Shown one piece after another: positions 57,426 through 64,000 of a DNA stretch of 64,000 nt (position 1 is its first letter; every line of letters starts with the position of its first letter). The notes under the pieces are model-generated. The model was not told where the DNA came from. It did no database searches and saw only the letters and a program-made list of their open reading frames with translations. Position numbers and translations under genes: made by a program. Source of the stretch: Alteromonas aquimaris (lineage in GTDB: Bacteria > Pseudomonadota > Gammaproteobacteria > Enterobacterales > Alteromonadaceae); contig NZ_JAPFRD010000010.1 in assembly GCF_026183695.1 (NCBI RefSeq), positions 234,072 to 298,071 of the forward strand. Direction: 5' to 3'.

Positions 57426-59345
57426 ATGAGAAAACGCCAGACTATCCGTGATCACAGCGCCGAAGCGAATCTATTTGCCCGCCGGGCTACCGTGGCTATT
57501 CTTATTGTATTTGTGATGTTGGGCATTATCGTCAGTAACCTGTATGTCCTTCAAGTAGAACAATACGAAGATTTTCAGACGCGCTCAAACGGCAATCGCA
57601 TTAAAGTTCTGCCGATTGCACCTAACCGGGGCTTAATTTATGATCGTAATGGTGTGCTATTGGCAGAAAACCGCCCGGTTTTCAGCTTGGAACTTATTCC
57701 AGAACAGATAGACAACCTCCCCATCACGCTGGGAGAACTGACAAAACTGCTGCCAATCAGCGATGAAGAAATAGAAAATTTCTTTGCCACTCTCCGCGGT
57801 CAACGTCGATTTAAACCTGTAGCGCTGAAAACCCTTCTAAATGAAGAAGAAGTGGCACGGTTTTCAGCACAAAAGCATCGGTTTCCGGGCGTTAGCATTG
57901 AAGCAAGGTTGTCGCGTCATTATCCTTTCGGCAGTACTCTGACTCACGTATTAGGTTATGTTGCCAAAATTAACAAAACCGATTTACAAAAAATTGTTGA
58001 AGCAGGTCAGGAAGCTAATTACGCCGCCACATACGATATAGGCAAATTAGGAATCGAAAAATTTCACGAGGATTTACTGCACGGTACGGTGGGATTTCAA
58101 CAGGTTGAAGTGAATAATCAGGGACGGATTATACGTGTGTTGGATGTGGAGCCTCCACAGCCTGGCAAAGACATTGTGTTGAATATCGACATTGAGTTGC
58201 AATTAGCTGCGCAACGCCAGCTTGAAGGTCAACGGGGCTCGATTGTGGTAACTTCACCACAAACGGGGGGCGTTTTGGCATTGTATAGTAGCCCAAGCTA
58301 CGACCCAAACTTATTTGTCCACGGGATCAGCCGCACCAATTATTCCGCTTTACTCAATTCCCAAGATCGGCCGCTAATTAATCGGGCAACCCAAGGACAA
58401 TATCCCCCCGCGTCAACGGTTAAACCCCACTTGGCGTTGTTAGGATTGGAGCAGGAAATTATTACCGCCAATACCACAATAGTTGATCATGGCAGGTATC
58501 GCTTGCCCAACGTGGATCATGTCTGGCGCGACTGGAAGCGCTGGGGGCACGGCAAGGTAAACGTGACCAAAGCCATCGAAGTATCTTGTGATACTTTTTA
58601 CTATGATCTCGCATATCAGCTGGGTATCGATCGGATCAGTGAAGCGATGACAGAATTTGGCTTTGGCGATTATACCGGAATAGATCTGTATGAAGAATCT
58701 GACGCTAATATGCCTAGTCGGGGCTGGAAACGAGCCCGCTTCAATCAACCCTGGTATATAGGGGATACCATTCCAGTAGGCATAGGGCAAAGTTTCTGGA
58801 CAACTACCCCTATTCAACTGACCCACACGGTAAACACATTAATTAATCGAGGGGAACGATACGTACCCCAAATAATGCGTGGATTTATGAGTGAATTGGG
58901 CACCATTGAACTGGAGCCGTTGAAATCACTGCGCCCCATAGTCGTCAACGAGCCCAAAAATTGGAATATCGTGCTAGATGCCATGTACGGTGTTGTGAAT
59001 CGTGAAGATGGTACAGCAAAGGCAGCATTCAAAGACACACCTTACATTTCCGCAGGCAAAACGGGCACTGCCCAGCTATTTTCTGTAGGACAAAATGAAA
59101 GTTACAAAGAGGAAGATGTGGCGGAAAGGTTAAGAGACAATGCCATGTATGTTGGTTATGCGCCTTACGAAGCACCAGAAATGTCGATCACCGTAGTGCT
59201 TGAGAATGCGGGTGGCGGCAGCAGTAATGCTGCCCCCATAGCACGTAACATGATGGATTTTTACTTTCGTAACCATTCGTTTGCCCCGCAGTTATCGCAA
59301 TCTGACAAAGAAGTAATCAGAAAACATGAAACGCACGCAGATTAA
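57426..59345 (+). CDS. mrdA: Penicillin-binding protein 2 (transpeptidase, cell elongation)
   Basis: It encodes 639 aa. N-terminal membrane anchor (about residues 23-46), PBP dimerisation domain and transpeptidase domain. Motifs: catalytic STVK (Ser330, Lys333), VSCD (SxN-type), and KTGTAQ in AGKTGTAQLF. It cross-links peptidoglycan in the elongasome with RodA, whose gene starts inside the end of this one. 9 bases after rlmH. Confidence 0.98.
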   Translation: MRKRQTIRDHSAEANLFARRATVAILIVFVMLGIIVSNLYVLQVEQYEDFQTRSNGNRIKVLPIAPNRGLIYDRNGVLLAENRPVFSLELIPEQIDNLPITLGELTKLLPISDEEIENFFATLRGQRRFKPVALKTLLNEEEVARFSAQKHRFPGVSIEARLSRHYPFGSTLTHVLGYVAKINKTDLQKIVEAGQEANYAATYDIGKLGIEKFHEDLLHGTVGFQQVEVNNQGRIIRVLDVEPPQPGKDIVLNIDIELQLAAQRQLEGQRGSIVVTSPQTGGVLALYSSPSYDPNLFVHGISRTNYSALLNSQDRPLINRATQGQYPPASTVKPHLALLGLEQEIITANTTIVDHGRYRLPNVDHVWRDWKRWGHGKVNVTKAIEVSCDTFYYDLAYQLGIDRISEAMTEFGFGDYTGIDLYEESDANMPSRGWKRARFNQPWYIGDTIPVGIGQSFWTTTPIQLTHTVNTLINRGERYVPQIMRGFMSELGTIELEPLKSLRPIVVNEPKNWNIVLDAMYGVVNREDGTAKAAFKDTPYISAGKTGTAQLFSVGQNESYKEEDVAERLRDNAMYVGYAPYEAPEMSITVVLENAGGGSSNAAPIARNMMDFYFRNHSFAPQLSQSDKEVIRKHETHAD

Positions 59346-60441
59346 GCCCAATCAGGTCACCTTTTTACAACGCATTCACGTGGATGGACCACTCGTTTTG
59401 GGCTTGCTCGTTTTGATGGCAGTCGGCCTGGCAACTTTATTTTCTGCAACCGGACAAGATCCAGACCAGTTACAACGTCAGTTTATGCGAATGAGTGTGG
59501 CGCTCGTTGTCATGATGGTAATGGCCCAGGTGCCCCCCCTGGCATATAGAAGACTTTCTATTTACGCTTTTGCAATCGGCATCTGTATGCTGATTGCTGT
59601 ATTGCTTTTTGGCGATATGGGCAAAGGAGCTCAGCGATGGCTTGATCTTAAGGTTATTCGCTTCCAGCCTTCTGAGATGATGAAGCTCGCTGTACCCATG
59701 ATGGTGGCGTGGTACATCAGTAATTTCAACCTGCCGCCTAAAACCAATCAGGTTTTTATTGCTTTTGTGATTGTTGTTGTACCCACAGTATTGATTGCCA
59801 AACAGCCCGATTTAGGCACCTCATTGCTCATTGCAAGTTCCGGCATCTTTGCAATTTTCTTAGCCGGGATGAGCTGGCGATTAATTGGCTTTCTAACTTT
59901 GTTAGGTGGGGCCTTTCTGCCCATAATGTGGTTTTTCCTGATGAAGGAATACCAAAAACAAAGAGTCATTACCTTCATGAACCCCGAGAGCGATCCATTA
60001 GGGGCCGGTTATCATATTATTCAGTCAAAAATTGCCATTGGTTCAGGCGGATTGCACGGAAAAGGATGGCTTGAAGGTACCCAATCACAATTGGAGTTTT
60101 TACCGGAGCGCCACACCGATTTTATTTTCTCAGTTTTCAGTGAAGAATTTGGACTGATTGGCGTACTGGGCCTGTTAGCTATCTATTTATTTATTATTAC
60201 CCGAGGCCTGATTATCGCAAACCGCGCGCAAGATGCTTATAGTAAGCTGCTTGCAGGTAGTATCACCCTCACCTTCTTTGTTTATGTATTCGTTAATATG
60301 GGAATGGTATCAGGACTTTTACCGGTAGTGGGTGTTCCATTGCCCTTAGTCAGTCATGGTGGGACATCAATGGTGACATTAATGGCAGGATTTGGCATTC
60401 TGATGGCAATAAGTACACAAAAAAGATTACTTTCACGATAA
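59326..60441 (+). CDS. mrdB: Rod-shape protein RodA (SEDS glycosyltransferase)
   Basis: It encodes 371 aa with about ten membrane helices. SEDS family peptidoglycan polymerase working with PBP2. Signatures: GDMGKGAQRWLDL, FQPSEMMKLAVPM, KQPDLGTSLL, FLPERHTDFIFSVFSEEFGL and VGVPLPLVSHGGTSM. The ATG lies 20 bases before the mrdA stop, indicating coupling. The stop overlaps the rlpA start. Confidence 0.98.
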   Translation: MKRTQIKPNQVTFLQRIHVDGPLVLGLLVLMAVGLATLFSATGQDPDQLQRQFMRMSVALVVMMVMAQVPPLAYRRLSIYAFAIGICMLIAVLLFGDMGKGAQRWLDLKVIRFQPSEMMKLAVPMMVAWYISNFNLPPKTNQVFIAFVIVVVPTVLIAKQPDLGTSLLIASSGIFAIFLAGMSWRLIGFLTLLGGAFLPIMWFFLMKEYQKQRVITFMNPESDPLGAGYHIIQSKIAIGSGGLHGKGWLEGTQSQLEFLPERHTDFIFSVFSEEFGLIGVLGLLAIYLFIITRGLIIANRAQDAYSKLLAGSITLTFFVYVFVNMGMVSGLLPVVGVPLPLVSHGGTSMVTLMAGFGILMAISTQKRLLSR

Positions 60442-61295
60442 TGCGCTACGTAGTTGTTATTTTGTTAATCCTTACCGTTGCAGGTTGTCAAACGGCTCCC
60501 CAGGGGCGGTATAAACAGCGACATGACTCTGCTCCACGATTTCAGCATAAGGAAATATCGATCGTAGATGCGGTTCCAAAATATGAACCCTATCGAACCT
60601 ATAATAGCCGCCCTTATGAAGTGTTGGGAAAAAGATATTTCCCCTTGCAGACGGGTAAAGGCTTTGAACAGGAAGGGTACGCGTCGTGGTACGGGCAAAA
60701 ATTTCATGGTCACCTTACTTCAAACGGCGAAACCTACAACATGTTTGCCATGACTGCTGCACATAAGACATTGCCACTGCCCTCGTATGTGCGCGTCACC
60801 AATCTAGAAAATAACAAGCAAGTGATCGTAAGGGTAAATGACAGGGGCCCCTTTCATTCGGAACGCATTATTGATCTATCCTATGCTGCATCGCACAAAC
60901 TAGGTTATCAGAGCAAGGGTACTGCCAAAGTTCGTCTTGAAGTGATTCATTTTGACGAGCAGAATAATGTAACCGTCGGCAATCAACCCACTGTCACCTA
61001 CGCAGAATACGCAGGGATTGCTACGCCTGTTGACCCACCAGAAGAAAAAACCGAGTTAACTTTCACCTCAGGGCTGTACATTCAGGTAGCGGCTCTGACC
61101 GATATTGAGCGTGCGCGTTCTGTATCGACCGTACTTTCTTCGCTTTATCAGGTTCCTGCTGAAATGCCGTTAGTGGATAATGTGTATAAGCTACGTCTGG
61201 GCCCCCTGACAGACCGCTTTCAGGCTAAAATGTTGCTAGCTGAATTGAAGAGGAACGGCTACCCAGGGGCATATACGGTAGAGATGGCTTTGTAA
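60441..61295 (+). CDS. rlpA: Septal lytic transglycosylase RlpA lipoprotein
   Basis: It encodes 284 aa. The lipobox is AGC (Cys16 in LTVAGCQ). A double-psi beta-barrel at about residues 75-165 (GYASWYGQKFHGHLTSNGE, KTLPLPSYVRVTN, VNDRGPFHSERIIDLS) cleaves bare glycan strands; a C-terminal SPOR domain (about 210-284; YIQVAALTDIERA ... LRLGPLTDRFQA) binds septal peptidoglycan. Its first base overlaps the mrdB stop (TAATG). Confidence 0.97.
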   Translation: MRYVVVILLILTVAGCQTAPQGRYKQRHDSAPRFQHKEISIVDAVPKYEPYRTYNSRPYEVLGKRYFPLQTGKGFEQEGYASWYGQKFHGHLTSNGETYNMFAMTAAHKTLPLPSYVRVTNLENNKQVIVRVNDRGPFHSERIIDLSYAASHKLGYQSKGTAKVRLEVIHFDEQNNVTVGNQPTVTYAEYAGIATPVDPPEEKTELTFTSGLYIQVAALTDIERARSVSTVLSSLYQVPAEMPLVDNVYKLRLGPLTDRFQAKMLLAELKRNGYPGAYTVEMAL

Positions 61296-61478
61296 AGGAC
61301 AGTTGCTAGCGGTCAGAACCCTGGTTCAAATGTGTCGATTCCATGGCTTTATGGTGGAAAATTGCCTCTTTATCTATTAAAAGCTAAACTTTTTCGGTAA
61401 AACCTAGTCGTACAACCGACCTTACGATAGAATCCAACCATTATTATCGTTACGATTACACGATTGAAAAATATTATT

Positions 61479-62660
61479 ATGCTAAAAAAGAAATTACGCG
61501 CTAACTTATTTCCACTAATCAGCACGATGTTGATGGCGAGCTGGTTTACTTTTACCGCTTCGGCCGCAGTGGTCATACCGCCTGCTCCCAGTGTCGATGC
61601 TAAAGGCTTTGTGTTAACTGATTTTGAGACAGGTCACGCCATTGCAGAGCAAAATGCGGACATGCAACTCGCGCCCGCCAGTTTGACCAAAATGATGACT
61701 GCATATGTTGTGGGAAAGGAGCTAAACGAAGGTAACATCGCTTTATCTGACAAAGTGACTATCTCAGAAAACGCCTGGGCAAAAAAGTTTCCCGAATCAT
61801 CAAAGATGTTTATTGAAGTGGGCACACAGGTCACAGTTGACGAACTGTTACACGGCATGATTATCCAGTCAGGTAATGATGCATGTGTTGCTTTAGCAGA
61901 GCATGTGGCTGGGTCTGAAAGTGCATTTGCCAGCATGATGAATGCGCACGCCGCAAATCTTGGTATGACAGGCTCTAATTTTGTTAATAGCCACGGACTG
62001 CATGACCCAGACCACTTCACCACACCAAGGGATATGGCAGTCCTGTCAAAAGCATTGATTGAAGAGACCCCTGATGTATACGCGCTTTTCAAACAAAAAG
62101 AATACACCTTCAATGGTATCAAACAATACAACCGAAATAGTCTGTTATGGGATCAAAGCTTAAATGTCGACGGCATTAAAACTGGACATACATCAGATGC
62201 TGGATACAGTCTGGTTACTTCTGCACAGCAAGGAGATATGCGTCTGGTTTCGGTAGTAATGGGTACTGACAGTGAGCGCTCCCGTAAGGTAGAAAATAAG
62301 AAGCTGTTACGCTACGGCTTCCGCTTTTACGAAACCGTCACCCCATACAAAGCCGGTGAAAGTTTTGTGTCGCATCGTATCTATATGGGTGACAGAGAGA
62401 CGGTAGATTTAGGAATTAATCAGGCAACGCCTATCACCATACCCCGTGGGCAAGCTGATAACCTCGAAGCCAACTTTGAATTGAATAAGAAACTTGAAGC
62501 CCCTCTCGCCAAGGGACAGGTTGTAGGAACGCTCTACTTACAGCTAGATGGTGAAGACGTAGCGCAGTACCCCTTGGTGACTCTACAGGAAGTCAAAGAG
62601 GGCAGTTTCTTCGACCGTATTATCGACTATATTATGTTACAACTTGGCTGGGGTGAATAA
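61479..62660 (+). CDS. dacA: D-alanyl-D-alanine carboxypeptidase (PBP5/6 type)
   Basis: It encodes 393 aa from ATG 61479; a TTG five codons upstream is the alternative, and neither has a strong ribosome site. Signal peptide (to TASAAV), then motifs SLTK (Ser68), SGND and KTGHT (Lys234), with the C-terminal PBP5 domain and an amphipathic membrane-binding helix at the end (FFDRIIDYIMLQLGWGE). It trims the terminal D-Ala of pentapeptides in the periplasm. A terminator follows. Confidence 0.97.
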   Translation: MLKKKLRANLFPLISTMLMASWFTFTASAAVVIPPAPSVDAKGFVLTDFETGHAIAEQNADMQLAPASLTKMMTAYVVGKELNEGNIALSDKVTISENAWAKKFPESSKMFIEVGTQVTVDELLHGMIIQSGNDACVALAEHVAGSESAFASMMNAHAANLGMTGSNFVNSHGLHDPDHFTTPRDMAVLSKALIEETPDVYALFKQKEYTFNGIKQYNRNSLLWDQSLNVDGIKTGHTSDAGYSLVTSAQQGDMRLVSVVMGTDSERSRKVENKKLLRYGFRFYETVTPYKAGESFVSHRIYMGDRETVDLGINQATPITIPRGQADNLEANFELNKKLEAPLAKGQVVGTLYLQLDGEDVAQYPLVTLQEVKEGSFFDRIIDYIMLQLGWGE

Positions 62661-62691
62661 GCCTTCTTAATAACATGGTTGGTTGATGTGA

Positions 62692-62731
62692 AACGGCGGC
62701 AGGATTTGCTATAATCCGGCCGCCGTTTTTT
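62692..62731 (+). terminator. Terminator after dacA
   Basis: AACGGCGGC (62692-62700) pairs with GCCGCCGTT (62719-62727); GGATT (62702-62706) pairs with AATCC (62713-62717) inside, and a run of T follows. Its loop side contains a consensus extended -10 box. Confidence 0.9.
62707..62715 (+). promoter_or_regulatory. Extended -10 box (TGCTATAAT) inside the dacA terminator
   Basis: TGCTATAAT matches the extended -10 consensus TGnTATAAT exactly, about 50 bases before the ybeD ATG. A TTGATG at 62683-62688 is too far for a standard -35 (21-base spacer). It would restart transcription for ybeD-lipB-lipA just past the terminator stem. Confidence 0.6.
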
Positions 62732-62763
62732 GTTTAACACAATAAAGTTTTGAAGGATATCTG

Positions 62764-63027
62764 ATGGATACCCGTTTCGATGAATTATTAGACTTCCCCA
62801 CCTATCAGACGTTTAAAGTGATGGGTGTCGCTGATGATGCCCTTCCTGGCGAAGTGGTCAGCTGTTTACAGCGCTTAGCGCCCGGTGATTATTCGCCAAG
62901 CGTAAAGCCTAGCAGTAAAGGAAATTATCACTCAGTCTCCATTAGCGTTCGGGTTACCAGCAAAGAGCATATGGAAGAAATTTATACCGAATTAGCTAAA
63001 ATTGAACTTGTCAGGGTTGTATTGTAG
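62764..63027 (+). CDS. ybeD: UPF0250 protein YbeD (DUF493)
   Basis: It encodes 87 aa: [20 protein letters not shown] at the start and [35 protein letters not shown] at the end. ACT-like small protein conserved before lipB in gammaproteobacteria; suggested regulatory role, not settled. AAGGATATCTG gives the ribosome site. The stop overlaps the lipB GTG by one base. Confidence 0.95.
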   Translation: MDTRFDELLDFPTYQTFKVMGVADDALPGEVVSCLQRLAPGDYSPSVKPSSKGNYHSVSISVRVTSKEHMEEIYTELAKIELVRVVL

Positions 63028-63683
63028 TGACGGCAAAATCGTTGCCTGTTGTTATCAGGCATTTACATCGCCAACCGTACTTAAAAGTATGGCAAGCAAT
63101 GCAGGCATTGACTGATCAACGGGATGCCAATACGGCTGACGAGATCTGGTTGGTTGAGCATGAGCCTGTTTTTACTCAAGGCCAAGCGGGGAAAGAAGAA
63201 CATATCCTAATGCCTGGCGATATTCCGGTAGTTAAAGTTGATCGTGGTGGTCAGGTGACCTACCACGGGCCGGGTCAATTAGTCGTATATCTTATGATAG
63301 ATATCAAGCGTGGTAGATTGGGGGTCCGTCATTTGGTGAATGCGATGGAGAATGCCGTCATCAATTTACTTGCCGAGTATCACATTCAGGCACAAGCTAA
63401 AAAAGATGCCCCAGGTGTCTATGTAGAGGATAAGAAGGTCTGTTCCGTTGGCCTTCGCATTCGTCGAGGGTGTTCTTTTCATGGACTTGCCTTAAATGTT
63501 CATATGGATTTGAGCCCATTTACACGCATTAATCCCTGTGGTTATGCAGGCCTCGAAATGGTAGATTTACATACGTTAAATGGTCCGTCTTCGTTGACAC
63601 AAACGGCTCCCATTTTAATTAATAAGCTTTTAGGTGAATTGAATATCACTGAATCAATAGATAAAGAAGGTTTCGATGAGTAG
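63027..63683 (+). CDS. lipB: Octanoyl-ACP:protein octanoyltransferase
   Basis: It encodes 218 aa with a GTG start. It transfers octanoate from ACP to lipoyl domains. [14 protein letters not shown], the Lys of [11 protein letters not shown] (Lys137) and the acyl-carrying Cys of [10 protein letters not shown] (Cys171) are in place. It overlaps lipA by 8 bases, so the two steps of lipoate synthesis are co-translated. Confidence 0.97.
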   Translation: MTAKSLPVVIRHLHRQPYLKVWQAMQALTDQRDANTADEIWLVEHEPVFTQGQAGKEEHILMPGDIPVVKVDRGGQVTYHGPGQLVVYLMIDIKRGRLGVRHLVNAMENAVINLLAEYHIQAQAKKDAPGVYVEDKKVCSVGLRIRRGCSFHGLALNVHMDLSPFTRINPCGYAGLEMVDLHTLNGPSSLTQTAPILINKLLGELNITESIDKEGFDE

Positions 63684-64000
63684 CGCCCGTCCAAAAGCAG
63701 GAGTGAAACTCCGCGACGATGAAAAAGTAAAACACATCCCAGTTACTATTATCCCTACGGAAAAGGAGCAAATGCTTCGTAAACCCGAATGGATAAAAAT
63801 AAAACTTCCGCGTACCACCGACAAAATTGACCATATTAAGGCGACATTGCGCAAGAATAATCTTCATTCTGTTTGCGAAGAAGCCAGCTGTCCTAATCTG
63901 GCAGAGTGTTTTAATCATGGTACGGCGACATTCATGATTTTGGGAGATATATGTACGCGCCGCTGTCCGTTTTGTGACGTTGCGCATGGAAAGCCCTTAC
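63676..64000 (+). CDS. lipA: Lipoyl synthase, cut by the window edge
   Basis: The first 108 residues are visible from ATG 63676, in frame to the edge. Radical-SAM enzyme that inserts two sulfurs into octanoyl groups. The auxiliary cluster cysteines [12 protein letters not shown] (67, 72, 78) and the radical-SAM motif CTRRCPFC (93, 97, 100) are visible. About two thirds of the protein lies beyond the window. Confidence 0.97.
   Translation, partial: MSSARPKAGVKLRDDEKVKHIPVTIIPTEKEQMLRKPEWIKIKLPRTTDKIDHIKATLRKNNLHSVCEEASCPNLAECFNHGTATFMILGDICTRRCPFCDVAHGKPL

Overview
The window looks like chromosomal DNA of a marine gammaproteobacterium, most likely of the Alteromonadaceae or a close relative. 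This is inferred from the housekeeping gene order (leuS-lptE-holA-nadD-rsfS-rlmH-mrdAB-rlpA-dacA-ybeD-lipB-lipA; ftsH-folP-glmM-tpiA-secG-tRNA-Leu; smc-zipA-ligA; msbA-lpxK-ycaR-kdsB) and from the style of the proteins. No 16S gene is present, so the assignment rests on gene content only.

Layout. (1) 1-2460: a decayed integron. A stub of the integron integrase gene (about 50 codons) faces away from two small gene cassettes, as in a normal integron. Between them lies an attI-like region with four 20-bp palindromic repeats. One complete attC separates the cassettes. A second attC is cut by an IS110-family element whose transposase has been frameshifted by a 10-bp tandem duplication. (2) 2475-18009: envelope and DNA-maintenance genes, mostly on the minus strand: a kelch protein, an SDR, kdsB, ycaR, lpxK, msbA, comEC, then ligA, zipA and smc. 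A DUF2062 gene runs convergent to ligA. (3) 18010-25720: cysZ, a putative secreted zinc protease with Sel1-like repeats, nlpI, cdd, two orphan AT-rich genes and pnp. (4) 25899-30753: mscS-type channel, proA, proB and putP, a proline/osmotic-response group. (5) 31088-39906: a stress-flavoured accessory stretch with topoisomerase IB, a YflT-like membrane protein, an SDR/DUF2878 pair, a phosphatase-lipid kinase fusion, NADP-type glutamate dehydrogenase, hemerythrin, DUF2254 and a Pmp3-type peptide. (6) 39907-40954: about 1 kb without recognisable genes. (7) 40955-46577: tRNA-Leu(GAG), secG, tpiA, glmM, folP, ftsH, all on the minus strand. (8) 46578-51602: an empty gap, yhbY, an SDR, a Lon-family protease and a secreted SRPBCC protein. 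(9) 51739-64000: the plus-strand leuS to lipA superoperon for outer-membrane assembly, NAD synthesis, cell elongation, peptidoglycan trimming and lipoate synthesis. lipA runs off the window edge.

Main points of interest: the relict integron with its repeat-rich attI region and the IS110 element sitting in an attC; the absence of rimP-nusA-infB-rbfA-truB-rpsO from its usual place between tRNA-Leu and pnp; the absence of rlmE upstream of ftsH; a possible M64-like protease; and a three-part membrane/phosphatase/DAG-kinase fusion. I found no CRISPR array, rRNA or prophage.
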